From positions 1,984,001-2,048,000 of the forward strand of contig NZ_CP011773.1 of NCBI RefSeq assembly GCF_001021385.1: a stretch of 64,000 nucleotides of DNA, read 5' to 3'. Source of the DNA: Mycobacterium sp. EPa45 (GTDB lineage: Bacteria > Actinomycetota > Actinomycetes > Mycobacteriales > Mycobacteriaceae). The notes below the pieces were generated by a model. That model saw nothing but the letters and a program-made list of their open reading frames with translations. It was not told the DNA's origin and did not search any database. Position 1 is the stretch's first letter. Each line of letters opens with the position of its first letter. The position numbers and the translations under genes were made by a program. Below are positions 24,668-33,169 of this stretch, piece after piece.

Positions 24668-25534
24668 ATGAGACTTGAGGGCAAAGTCGCCGTCATCACC
24701 GGCGCCGGTTCGGGCCTTGGCCGGCACTGTTCACAACTGTTCAGTGCTGAGGGCGCCAAGGTTGCGATTGTCGACATCGACTCCGACCGCGCCGAGCAGA
24801 CCCTGAAGTTGGTGACCGAGGACGGCGGTGACGCGATTGCGATTACCGCAGACGTTTCCGACAAGGAGCAGATCACCGCCGCGGTCGACCAGACCGTCGA
24901 GCACTTCGGCAAGCTCGACATCGCCTGGGCCAACGCGGGGATTGTTTCTCGCGGCGGGGCGGCCGCTCTGGGTCTCGAGGATCCCGTTGCCTTCGAGGAC
25001 ATGACCGAAGCCGATTGGCAGGACGTGCTCGGCGTCAACCTCAATGGTGTCATCTACACGGCTCAGGCAGCGGTCCCGCACCTCAAAGCCAATGGCGGTG
25101 GCACGATCCTGGCCACTTCGTCGGCGGCATCGCTGGTGGCGTACCCGAGCATCCCGTTCTACTGCGCCACCAAAGCTGGCGTCAACGGACTGGTTCGTGC
25201 GCTGAGCCTGGACCTCGGGCGCTACGGCATCCGGGTCAACGCGATTGCGCCGACGCACGGTATGTCACCCAACTTCCTGATGCCGCCCGGCTCGCCGGTG
25301 GTCGGCATGTCCTACGAAGAGTCGGCTGGCCCGTGGAATCCCACCGTGTCACCCATTCCACTGAAGCTCACTCGGCCGCCATCACTGTCAGACAACGCAA
25401 AGATTGCACTGTTCTTGGTCTCCGACGATTCGGGATACATGTCGGGTGCGGTGATCGGTGCGACTGATGGAGGAACGCTGGCTCGCGTCGGCATGTGGTT
25501 CCCGGATGACCTCAACCCGCAGCCGGTCGCCTGA
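24668..25534 (+). CDS. Short-chain dehydrogenase/reductase
   Basis: 288 residues, classical SDR: cofactor motif TGAGSGLG (11-18), D37 in VDID indicating NAD(H) preference, WANAG (87-91), catalytic Ser near 151, Y165 and K169 in YCATK. It oxidises a secondary alcohol or reduces a ketone of the pathway compound. First gene of the site B operon, 29 bases before the P450 gene. Steroid-like or terpenoid alcohols are typical SDR substrates, but nothing in the sequence names one. Confidence 0.92.
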   Translation: MRLEGKVAVITGAGSGLGRHCSQLFSAEGAKVAIVDIDSDRAEQTLKLVTEDGGDAIAITADVSDKEQITAAVDQTVEHFGKLDIAWANAGIVSRGGAAALGLEDPVAFEDMTEADWQDVLGVNLNGVIYTAQAAVPHLKANGGGTILATSSAASLVAYPSIPFYCATKAGVNGLVRALSLDLGRYGIRVNAIAPTHGMSPNFLMPPGSPVVGMSYEESAGPWNPTVSPIPLKLTRPPSLSDNAKIALFLVSDDSGYMSGAVIGATDGGTLARVGMWFPDDLNPQPVA

Positions 25535-25563
25535 CACCACGACACTTTGAGGAGACCGCTGAG

Positions 25564-26793
25564 ATGACGACCACTGAGAAGGTTCCCGCTCATTTGGTGA
25601 CCGATTTCGATGTGTACGACCCGAGCCTGGCTGAGCCCGTCGATGTGATGCAGCAGAAGATGGCCGAGTTGGCCGCGATGGGTCCGGTGGTCTACTCCAC
25701 CGCTCATGGTGGCCACTGGATCGTGACGCGCTACAAGGAAATTCACCAAGTACTCACCGACACCACCACGTTCTCGAGCTACCCCAACAACTTGGTGACC
25801 CCGGCCGATTTCGGAAAGTTCATCCCACTGGAGATCGACCCGCCCGAGCACACCGCATACCGCCACGCTCTGCAGCCCCTGTTCAGTCCGCAGCGGATGA
25901 AACGACTCTCGGACGACATTCGCCGCGTGGTCAATGAACTGATCGACCAGTTCGCCGCCAAAGGGGAAGCCGAGTTCATCTCCGAATTCGCCCATGAACT
26001 GCCCGCCAAGGTTTTTCTGGCACTGATGGATTGGCCGCTTGCGGACGCCCAGATGTTCACCGAGGCTACCGACGCCGTGCTGTTCGGGAAGCCCGGTGGG
26101 ACCAAAGAAGAGTCCGACCAGGCGATGATGATGGCTGCGATGACCATCGCCGGCTACTTCAACACCGTCATCACCGAGCGGCGCGCCAACCCTGGTAACG
26201 ACGCCACGTCCACTTTGATTCACACCGAGGTCGACCTGCCCGACCGCACCCGGTTGCTCACCGACGAAGAACTGTTCCGGATGTTTTTCCTCCTTCTGAT
26301 GGGCGGCCTGCACACCGTGCAGGGGTCGCTCGCCTGGTCGGTCGTGCACTTTGTGAACAATCCGGCGCAGCGGGAACTCCTCATCGCCGACCCCAGCCTG
26401 CTGCCCAAGGCCGTTGAAGAAGTCCTGCGCATCGAGGCAGCGGTGACGGCGGGCCGGCGGGTCACGTGCGACACCGAACTGGGTGGGGTGCACCTGGCCG
26501 AAGACGATCAGCTCATCGTCTTGCTGTGCACCGCCAATCGCGACCCTGACTACTTCGAGTCGCCGGAGACCTTCGATATCACTCGGAATCCCAATCGGCA
26601 CTTGTCATTCGGGTCGGGGCCGCATCGCTGCCTCGGCTCTCATCTGGGGCGTATCGAATTGACCATTGCGCTGGAGGAACTCCACCGTCGTATTCCGGAC
26701 TATCAGCTCGTCGAATCCGACCCGCCGGTCTTCCACTCCACGCAGGTGCGCGGGTGCCGCCGCATGCCGATCACCTTCACTGCCGAGAAGTGA
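25564..26793 (+). CDS. Cytochrome P450 with unusual I-helix (GGLHT)
   Basis: 409 residues. ExxR at E286-R289, heme-binding FGSGPHRCLG with Cys356, and a normal bacterial P450 length. The oxygen-activation motif, normally (A/G)Gx(D/E)T, reads G247-G-L-H250-T251, so His replaces the conserved acid. The C-helix region IDPPEHTAYRHALQPLFSP is normal. Electrons probably come from the CxxHxxC ferredoxin. It would hydroxylate the imported hydrophobic compound. Spacing to the Rieske gene is eight bases. Confidence 0.92.
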   Translation: MTTTEKVPAHLVTDFDVYDPSLAEPVDVMQQKMAELAAMGPVVYSTAHGGHWIVTRYKEIHQVLTDTTTFSSYPNNLVTPADFGKFIPLEIDPPEHTAYRHALQPLFSPQRMKRLSDDIRRVVNELIDQFAAKGEAEFISEFAHELPAKVFLALMDWPLADAQMFTEATDAVLFGKPGGTKEESDQAMMMAAMTIAGYFNTVITERRANPGNDATSTLIHTEVDLPDRTRLLTDEELFRMFFLLLMGGLHTVQGSLAWSVVHFVNNPAQRELLIADPSLLPKAVEEVLRIEAAVTAGRRVTCDTELGGVHLAEDDQLIVLLCTANRDPDYFESPETFDITRNPNRHLSFGSGPHRCLGSHLGRIELTIALEELHRRIPDYQLVESDPPVFHSTQVRGCRRMPITFTAEK

Positions 26794-26800
26794 GGCGGCC

Positions 26801-27976
26801 ATGACCACATCGTTGCCTCGGCCCGACCGGATCCGGCGAGCGATCGAGCTGCTGCGGAATGACACGACCGACAAGTTCGACGACGTAGTGACCTTCTCCG
26901 CGCACGAGTTCACCGATCCAGAACTCGCTCAGCGTGAGCGGGACCTGATCTTCGGTACGGTTCCGTCGATCATCGCCCACGCCTCGGAGATCGCCAAGCC
27001 GTACGACTTCATGACCGTGCAGATGCCGCGCAACAACGTACTGCTGGTGCGCCAGAAAGACGGCGGCGTCAAGGCGTTCGTCAACCTGTGCCGGCATCGC
27101 GGGGCCTTGCTCGAGGACAACGAGAAGGGCCGTTGCAGGTTCTTCTCGTGCCCCTACCATCGTTGGTCCTACGATCCGGACGGATCGTTACGAATGATCA
27201 CCCGCGACAACACCTTCGGTGACATCGACCGGACCAAACAGGGGCTGGTCGAGTTACCCTGCGAGGAGCGGCACGGATTCATCTGGATCATCGACAAGGC
27301 CGATGCCGCAATCGATGTCGCAGCCTGGCTCGGGCCGGAGATGGATGCCATCCTGGCCGGTTACAACCTGGACGATCTGGTGTGTTTCCGGGCAGCCGGG
27401 TTCGACGAGCCGACCAACTGGAAGATCATGCAGGACGCCTTCCTGGATGGTTACCACATCCAGTACGCCCACCCGAACTCCGCCGGCAAGATCATCCACA
27501 CCAATGTGATGGCGTTCGAGGACTTCGGCAGGCACTGCCGATTCATCGCGCCGCGAAAGTCGATAGACCGGTGGCTGGAAGAGGACCCCGGCGACCGGCC
27601 GCTTGACCCGTATGTCACCGAGACGCACTTTCTGTTGCCGAACAGCACGCTGCTACGGCAGCCCGACCACTTCCAGCTGCTGACGTTCCGGCCGCATCCG
27701 ACCGACCCGACCAAGTCGCGGATGGAACAACGACTGATGGTTCCCGCGCTGGAAGCCTCCGGCATGGAGGAGGACCACTGGAATCATCGGTGGAACAAGA
27801 ACTGGGAGATATTGCTGACCGTTCTGCACAACGAGGATTTTCCGTTGCTGCGCAACTCCCAACACGGCATGGGCAGCGCCGACGCCGGAGGCATGGTGTT
27901 GGGTCGCAACGAAACGGCCAACCAGGTGTTCCGGCGGGAGACCAAGCGTCTCCTTGCCGGTAGCCCACCGTCCTGA
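26801..27976 (+). CDS. Rieske non-heme iron oxygenase, alpha subunit
   Basis: 391 residues. The Rieske 2Fe-2S ligands are C97, H99, C117 and H120 (NLCRHRG and SCPYHRW). The mononuclear iron site is in QDAFLDGYHIQYAHPNS (D212, D216, H219, H224), with a further Asp in HNEDFPLLRN near the end. It acts as an aromatic- or steroid-ring hydroxylase subunit. No small beta subunit or reductase gene is adjacent, as with KshA-like homotrimeric oxygenases. ATG 26801 follows GAGGCGGCC closely behind the P450 stop. Confidence 0.92.
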   Translation: MTTSLPRPDRIRRAIELLRNDTTDKFDDVVTFSAHEFTDPELAQRERDLIFGTVPSIIAHASEIAKPYDFMTVQMPRNNVLLVRQKDGGVKAFVNLCRHRGALLEDNEKGRCRFFSCPYHRWSYDPDGSLRMITRDNTFGDIDRTKQGLVELPCEERHGFIWIIDKADAAIDVAAWLGPEMDAILAGYNLDDLVCFRAAGFDEPTNWKIMQDAFLDGYHIQYAHPNSAGKIIHTNVMAFEDFGRHCRFIAPRKSIDRWLEEDPGDRPLDPYVTETHFLLPNSTLLRQPDHFQLLTFRPHPTDPTKSRMEQRLMVPALEASGMEEDHWNHRWNKNWEILLTVLHNEDFPLLRNSQHGMGSADAGGMVLGRNETANQVFRRETKRLLAGSPPS

Positions 27977-27981
27977 GCGCG

Positions 27982-28839
27982 ATGATCAAGTACGAATGGC
28001 GCACAGAGCTGAGTTCGTCTGAGGACAGGGAGCTTTCGGGCCTGCTGGCACGAGCCGAGGACTACGACGCTGAACCCGGTTACAACACTATCGATTTCGC
28101 CGATGTGGAGAGGTCGCTGCCGGACACTACTTCGGCTCGGCATCTGCTCATCTGGATGTTGCCCCACGCCACCGCGATGGATGAGCCACCTGCGCCGGAG
28201 TGCATCGCAGGCCTGCTCCGCTTGACGGATGGATCGGCGGGCAGCGCTGAGGCCACCGTTGTCATCGAGCCCAGGCTCCGGTCGATCGGCATCATGACGT
28301 TGTTCCTTGAACAGGTCGGGCTCGACACGGCCGCTCCGGGCGGCTGGTTGGGTACCGGGTTGCACACCATCACGTCGTGGGCTCGGGGGAACCATCCGGC
28401 CAGTGGGCGGCTCAGCAACCGTTTCCTGATCCCCCGAACACGCCGGGTCTGGCAACTGATCCGCGGCACGGAATCCGAGGCGGATCTCGTCGCCGCGCCT
28501 GTGCTCGAGCCCAGCGGCTCCACCGGCAGTGGCCGACGCTTCGCGCTGAGGGAAAGCGGACGGCTCATCGGTTCCGTGACGATGCGCCGGCAACCGGTTC
28601 TGTCCGAGGAATTCGGCGAGTGCACGGTCGTGAGCGCCATCGAGGCCGCACCCTCATCCCCGCCGGAAGCACTCCGACGTCTCCTCGACGGCGTTGTCGC
28701 CATCGCGGCGGATGCCGGCCTGTCGGGCGTCATCGTGAACGTCGACTCCGATGACACCCGACTGGTCAACGCCGCCCGCTTGACGGGTTTTCACCACGAC
28801 CGCACCGACGTGCGTTACCAACTCGGAGGAAACAGTTGA
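27982..28839 (+). CDS. MshD-like GNAT family protein
   Basis: 285 residues with no obvious strong family match except an arrangement that resembles mycothiol synthase MshD. There are two GNAT-like halves: about 40-140 with VVIEPRLRSIGIMTLFLEQV and SWARGNHPASGRLSNRFLIPR, and about 180-285 with GRLIGSVTMRRQPV, ALRRLLDGVVAIAADAGL and VNVDSDDTRLVNAARLTGF. MshD has a similar WAHGD-type stretch after its first half. It might acylate a pathway intermediate or an amino sugar, or have lost activity. It is in the middle of the oxygenase/thiolase operon, overlapping the next start by four bases (TTGA). Confidence 0.6.
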   Translation: MIKYEWRTELSSSEDRELSGLLARAEDYDAEPGYNTIDFADVERSLPDTTSARHLLIWMLPHATAMDEPPAPECIAGLLRLTDGSAGSAEATVVIEPRLRSIGIMTLFLEQVGLDTAAPGGWLGTGLHTITSWARGNHPASGRLSNRFLIPRTRRVWQLIRGTESEADLVAAPVLEPSGSTGSGRRFALRESGRLIGSVTMRRQPVLSEEFGECTVVSAIEAAPSSPPEALRRLLDGVVAIAADAGLSGVIVNVDSDDTRLVNAARLTGFHHDRTDVRYQLGGNS

Positions 28840-29582
28840 ACGCGCCTGTGCCAGAGGAGCTTGTCGCGACGGTGGCGGCGCATGGCAAGGCCGTCGCGGC
28901 CGCCGACAACGACGCGGTGCTGGCAGACTTCCTGCCCGACCGCATCGGTCAGCTCATTGCGTCGGCGGCCGTCCCGAACCACCTGAAGGCGTGCGAAGTG
29001 CGCAGCATTGCCGACGTCGGCGACGAACGGTACGACGCCGTGATCCGCTATACCAAGCCCGACGACGACTGGTTCGAATTGCGTAGCCGCTGGGTACGAT
29101 TCGAGGACGGTACCTGGCGGGTCTTCAGTGTTCGCAACATCCCCGACACGCCCCCGTGGATGGATATGGCGGGTCCCGCCGATGACGGACTCGACACGCC
29201 GCACTGGGAGGAGCTGCGTGACGGGAGATTGGTCCTGCAACAGTGCGCGGTTTGCGCCCGCTGGATCTGGGCCCCGCGGCCGATCTGTCCGGATTGCCAC
29301 TCGTTCGAATTGGATTGGCACGAAGTCGATCCCGTCGGCACCATCTACTCGTGGACACGAACCTGGCAGCCTTTCGCCCGAGAGGCTACCGGGCACCTGC
29401 CGTACGTCGTGGTTCTGGTTGAGCTGCCTGCTGCCGACAGGCGACGCGTGGTTGGCATCCTGACGCATGCGGACGGTGTGCAGCCGACCATCGGTGCCGC
29501 GGTACGTGGGCAGATCGAGCCGCCCCCCGACGACGAGCACTGGCCATTGATTCGGTGGCAACTCGAAGTGGGCGGGCGATGA
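28836..29582 (+). CDS. NTF2/SnoaL-like domain fused to DUF35 zinc-ribbon OB protein
   Basis: 248 residues from TTG 28836 (overlap TTGA; CGGAGGAAA upstream). The N-terminal half (about 10-105) looks like an NTF2/SnoaL-fold domain (AADNDAVLADFLPDRIGQL, WRVFSVRNIPD). The C-terminal half is DUF35: rubredoxin-like zinc site C137, C140, C151, C154 (CAVCARW, CPDC), then an OB fold. DUF35 proteins pair with thiolase-like enzymes as obligate partners, for example in the steroid side-chain aldolase Ltp2-ChsH2. Here the next gene is a thiolase homologue, joined by an ATGA. In ChsH2 the partner domain is MaoC-like, so an NTF2-like domain is an unusual variant. Confidence 0.85.
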   Translation: MNAPVPEELVATVAAHGKAVAAADNDAVLADFLPDRIGQLIASAAVPNHLKACEVRSIADVGDERYDAVIRYTKPDDDWFELRSRWVRFEDGTWRVFSVRNIPDTPPWMDMAGPADDGLDTPHWEELRDGRLVLQQCAVCARWIWAPRPICPDCHSFELDWHEVDPVGTIYSWTRTWQPFAREATGHLPYVVVLVELPAADRRRVVGILTHADGVQPTIGAAVRGQIEPPPDDEHWPLIRWQLEVGGR

Positions 29583-30745
29583 GTCATTTCCGTGGTGCCA
29601 CCGCCGTCGTCGGTGTCGGCGCGACGGAGTATTACAAGCGCGGTACAAGCCCGTATTCCTCAGCGCAGCTGGTGATGCAGGCCATTCTGAGTGCATGTCA
29701 CGATGCTGGTGCAGACCCGCGAGAGATCGACGGGTTTGTCTCCTACGCAGGTGATTCCAGCGAAGGACTGATGCTCGGGGCTGCGCTGGGAGTCCGTGAG
29801 GTCCGCTGGTCAACCCAGATATGGGGTGGTGGGGGAGGCGGCGTGGCCGCGGCTGTGAACTGCGCTGCCGCTGCGGTGTACAGCGGACAAGCCGACTGTG
29901 TCGTGGTGTACCGCGGCCTCAGTGAAGGCACCGACGGCCGTGGCGCCTACAACAAGGGGCACATGGGCCACCTCTACACCGCGCACGGGATGCTGGCACC
30001 AGCGCAAGTGTGTGCTTTGCGCACCCAGCGGATGCTGGAAGTCGACCGGGTACCCGCCTCTGCGCTCGAAGCGGTGGCCCTGGCCGGATACCAGCATGCC
30101 CAGAACAATCCGAAAGCGGTGGCATACGGCCGCCCGTTGGATCACGATCGCTACCAAGCTAGCCGGATGATCTCCGAGCCGCTGCGGTTGTTCGATTGCT
30201 CTCGCGAAAATGACGGAGCCACAGCGATTCTCATCGTCCGATCCAGCCGGGCAGCCGAGTATCGGGGCCGCCCCGCCTACATTCTGTCCGGGGTGCAGGG
30301 TGCCGCGGCAGGGTGGAGTGAGTCCGTCGAGAACGAGCACGACTACACAAGCGCAGGCTTTCATCCGGCGATGGTGCAGCGATTGTGGGCCGACGCGCGC
30401 ATTGGACCGAAGGACGTCGACGTGGCTCAGGTGTACGAAAACTTCACCGGCCCAGCTGTCGCGGCAATGATCGATCATAGGCTGTGCCCCAACGGTCCAG
30501 CGGCGGGTGATTACTTGACAGTCGACAACCTGACCGTCGGTGGGGGAGGGCTGCCGATCAACACCGCCGGTGGCAATATCGCCGAGGGATTTGTGCACGG
30601 TATCGGGCTGGTTGCCGAGGCGGTACGCCAGATCCGCGGCGGCTCACCCAATCCGGTCAACGATGCCGACATCTCGCTTCTGATCGGTGGACCCATGGCA
30701 CCATTGGTGAGCTCCACAGTATTCGGCTCAGCAGCAGCAATCTGA
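29579..30745 (+). CDS. Thiolase-superfamily protein lacking the nucleophilic Cys (Ltp2-like aldolase candidate)
   Basis: 388 residues from ATG 29579. Thiolase fold (AVVGVGATEYYKRG; PLRLFDCSRENDGATAILI; YENFTGPAVAAMI; GGGGLPINTAGGNIAEGFVHG). At the place where true thiolases carry Cys, the sequence is a run of six glycines (IWGGGGGGVAA, 81-91). Such Cys-less SCP-x/Ltp2-type proteins are retro-aldolases that release a short acyl-CoA such as propionyl-CoA or acetyl-CoA. The DUF35 partner next door strengthens this reading. Confidence 0.88.
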   Translation: MSHFRGATAVVGVGATEYYKRGTSPYSSAQLVMQAILSACHDAGADPREIDGFVSYAGDSSEGLMLGAALGVREVRWSTQIWGGGGGGVAAAVNCAAAAVYSGQADCVVVYRGLSEGTDGRGAYNKGHMGHLYTAHGMLAPAQVCALRTQRMLEVDRVPASALEAVALAGYQHAQNNPKAVAYGRPLDHDRYQASRMISEPLRLFDCSRENDGATAILIVRSSRAAEYRGRPAYILSGVQGAAAGWSESVENEHDYTSAGFHPAMVQRLWADARIGPKDVDVAQVYENFTGPAVAAMIDHRLCPNGPAAGDYLTVDNLTVGGGGLPINTAGGNIAEGFVHGIGLVAEAVRQIRGGSPNPVNDADISLLIGGPMAPLVSSTVFGSAAAI

Positions 30746-30772
30746 CCGGAAGTCACAGGATCGAGGAGGACG

Positions 30773-32296
30773 ATGGCCGCGACCGTGGCGTCTGCACTGC
30801 GCTGGTGGGCCAGGACCAAAGGCGACCAGACTGCGCTGATCATCGGCGACGAACAGATCACCTATCGCCAGTTGCACGAGTGGACCGGCCGCCTGGCGAG
30901 GTGGCTGGCCGACCAGGGAGTCAAGCCAAGTGACCGTGTCGGAGTGCTGGCGCCCAACACGCCGCAGTGGCCGGTCGCGGCACTGGCCGTGATGAAGTGC
31001 GGTGCGACGCTGGTACCGCTCAACGCGCGGCTGAAGCCGGCGGAGGTGCGGAAGATCGCTGATGATGCCGACATCAGTGCCGTCATCGCCGCGTCGACCC
31101 ACGTCGATGTGGTTGACGAAGCACGCACGGCCGGACGCGATTTCACCGTATGGGGCCTCGGCGTCGTCGATACCCATCGGACGGGCGATGCGGACGACTT
31201 CGTGATCGAACCCGGCCCTGAGGATCCGATCGCCGTGATTTTCACCAGCGGGTCCACCGGACTGTCGAAGGGCGTGATACTCACCAGCAACACGCTGATG
31301 GGCATGGTGCTGGAGAACACCCTCACCGAGGAGGGTTTCCGGCCCGGCACCGTCACTCTGCTCGTGTTACCGCTGGCGTTCACACCCGGACTGGTCTACG
31401 GGCTGTTGATCACGTCGGTGCTCGGAGGAACCTTGATCGTCGAGCCAGAGCTCAACCCGTCACGAGCAGTGACCTTGATCGAGAACCATTCGGTGCGTGC
31501 ACTTTTCGGCGTTCCTCTGGTGTTCGACGCATTGTCGCGCGCCGAGGAGTTCGCGGACGCCGATCTCAGTTCACTGCAGACCGCGATCGTCGGCGGCGCT
31601 GCCGTGCCGGTCGACCTGTTGCGGCGCTGGGCCGAAAAAGGTGTGCTGCTGCGTCAGATCTACGGGATGACGGAAACCGGCGGCGTTGCCACCGCGACCC
31701 TCAAGGCCGAGGCGCTCGAGCATCCGGACTCGTGCGGTAGCGGATCGATCTTCACCGAGGTGGCAGTGATGCTCGACGACGGATCGCTCGCGGGCCCCGG
31801 GGAACTCGGGGAACTGGTGGTCCGCGGTCCCGGCGTGACACCAGGCTATTGGAATGACCCGCAGACCACCGCAGCCGCGATTCGCGACGGTTGGCTGCAC
31901 AGCGGCGATGTCGGTGTGCGCGACGAGCAGGGCCGCATCACCTTCCGTGATCGCATCAAAGAGCTGATCATCTCCGGCGGCATTAACATTTCACCGGTCG
32001 AACTTGAGTCCGCGATAAGCGCGCTCGACGGTGTCGACGAGGTCGCCGTCATCGCGGCACCAGATCCCCGGTTCGGGGAGACGCCGGCAGCCATCATCAC
32101 TGTCGCCGCCGGCTCGAACCTCGATGAAGCTGCCGTGGTCCAGCATTGCGAACACGTGCTGTCGGACTACAAGGTGCCTCGCTACATCGTGCTGCGTTCG
32201 GAAATGCTGCCCCGGCTGCCCAGCGGCAAACTGGACAAGCGCGCGATCCGCGCCGAGTACAGCGACATCCCGGACCGATTCCAGCGCGCTCGGTAG
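30773..32296 (+). CDS. AMP-dependent acyl-CoA ligase (locus end)
   Basis: 507 residues. ANL motifs: VIFTSGSTGLSKGV near residue 160, YGMTETGG, GDVGVRDEQGRITFRDRIKELI, and the catalytic lysine in PSGKLDKRAIRAEY. RBS GAGGAGG precedes the ATG. Last gene of the plus-strand arm, 27 bases after the thiolase. It may activate the imported acid, or the acid formed by the ALDHs, before the aldolase step. The substrate is unknown. Confidence 0.9.
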   Translation: MAATVASALRWWARTKGDQTALIIGDEQITYRQLHEWTGRLARWLADQGVKPSDRVGVLAPNTPQWPVAALAVMKCGATLVPLNARLKPAEVRKIADDADISAVIAASTHVDVVDEARTAGRDFTVWGLGVVDTHRTGDADDFVIEPGPEDPIAVIFTSGSTGLSKGVILTSNTLMGMVLENTLTEEGFRPGTVTLLVLPLAFTPGLVYGLLITSVLGGTLIVEPELNPSRAVTLIENHSVRALFGVPLVFDALSRAEEFADADLSSLQTAIVGGAAVPVDLLRRWAEKGVLLRQIYGMTETGGVATATLKAEALEHPDSCGSGSIFTEVAVMLDDGSLAGPGELGELVVRGPGVTPGYWNDPQTTAAAIRDGWLHSGDVGVRDEQGRITFRDRIKELIISGGINISPVELESAISALDGVDEVAVIAAPDPRFGETPAAIITVAAGSNLDEAAVVQHCEHVLSDYKVPRYIVLRSEMLPRLPSGKLDKRAIRAEYSDIPDRFQRAR

Positions 32297-32356
32297 CGAG
32301 CCGGCATAGGCCAGGTCGAGCGTCTCTTGATCCGCGCAATCCGCGTCGACGAATCG

Positions 32357-32373
32357 CCTAGATGATCTAGGAT
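32357..32373 (+). promoter_or_regulatory. Palindrome plus -10 of a likely leaderless promoter
   Basis: CCTAGATGATCTAGG (32357-32371) is a perfect inverted repeat around one base. It overlaps TAGGAT (32368-32373), a TANNNT -10 six bases before the ATG at 32380. Transcription probably starts at the ATG itself, and a dimeric regulator on the palindrome would block it. Confidence 0.5.
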
Positions 32374-32379
32374 TCGGCC

Positions 32380-32769
32380 ATGATTCGGCCGACGTACGTG
32401 GTCATGACAGCGTTCGCAGTGGCCCTCGGCGGCATGGCGATCGCCGCTCCCATCGCGAATGCCGGACCGCTGCCGCCGTGCTCGTACACCCTGTCGCCGC
32501 CCGTCGTCGGTCCCGGTGGGGTCTCCGCGACGGCGGAACTGGAGCAATGTGGACCGGGCGGGGGTCCGTATAAGGCGGTCGCGTGCCTGCTGGGTGCCGA
32601 CGGGGTCACGCATTGCGCGCAGGGACGCGGGGCGGATCCCGCGACGATCACGGTGCCGTACCAGCCGGGCGTCACCTACATCGCGACCGGCCGCGGCTGC
32701 CCGGTCTGGCTGGGGCAGAACGTCGCGCCCGACTGCCAGCTCCTCGGCCCGCTCAACGCGACCCTCTAG
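32380..32769 (+). CDS. Small secreted protein, unknown function
   Basis: 129 residues with a signal peptide (VMTAFAVALGGMAIAAPIANA, cut before GPLPPC). Six cysteines in the mature part (PCSYTL, EQCGPGG, VACLLG, THCAQG, GCPVWL, DCQLL) suggest three disulfides. Gly/Pro-rich loops. No family recognised beyond mycobacterial exported proteins. It seems monocistronic or joined to the following membrane protein seven bases on. Confidence 0.8.
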   Translation: MIRPTYVVMTAFAVALGGMAIAAPIANAGPLPPCSYTLSPPVVGPGGVSATAELEQCGPGGGPYKAVACLLGADGVTHCAQGRGADPATITVPYQPGVTYIATGRGCPVWLGQNVAPDCQLLGPLNATL

Positions 32770-32776
32770 GAAACAC

Positions 32777-33169
32777 ATGTCGATCGATAAGGCCGCGGTC
32801 GTCGCGGGCAGTATCCGTCTGGCCTCCGGCGTGCATTTTCTGGCCGACCCCATGGGTGCCAACAAACTGTGGGGCGAGCCGAACGATCCGGGTCCGTCGG
32901 CGCGGCTGCTGCTGCGGTCGATGGGCTACCGCGACGCGCTGATCGGCGGACTTCTGCTCTCGGCGGGCCTGCGCGGACGCAATACCCGCGGCTGGTTCTT
33001 GGCTTCCGGCGGCGCCGACGCGGCCGACCTTCTAGGCGGAAGCAGCGTGCACAGCGAGCTCACCCGCGGACAGCAGATCATCGGGCTCGGCGGCGCGGTG
33101 GTAGGCATCGGCGTCGGACTGTGGGGAGCGACTCGGCGGCGCAAGCCTGTGCCGGAGGTCGTGTCCTAA
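32777..33169 (+). CDS. Small membrane protein (DUF4267-like)
   Basis: 130 residues from ATG 32777. Hydrophobic stretches ARLLLRSMGYRDALIGGLLLSAGL and IIGLGGAVVGIGVGLWGA, with a basic C-terminus (ATRRRKPVPEVVS). Resembles short DUF4267-type membrane proteins found beside oxidoreductases in actinobacteria; function unknown. Possibly co-transcribed with the secreted protein before it. Confidence 0.75.
   Translation: MSIDKAAVVAGSIRLASGVHFLADPMGANKLWGEPNDPGPSARLLLRSMGYRDALIGGLLLSAGLRGRNTRGWFLASGGADAADLLGGSSVHSELTRGQQIIGLGGAVVGIGVGLWGATRRRKPVPEVVS

Noticed and set aside
25312..26601. A 429-residue minus-strand open frame opposite the P450 gene
   Set aside because: The P450 heme, ExxR and I-helix motifs on the plus strand settle the coding strand.
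32357..32373. Palindrome CCTAGATGATCTAGG as a phage or tRNA-type attachment site
   Set aside because: No tRNA, integrase or direct repeat partner is nearby; a promoter operator is simpler.
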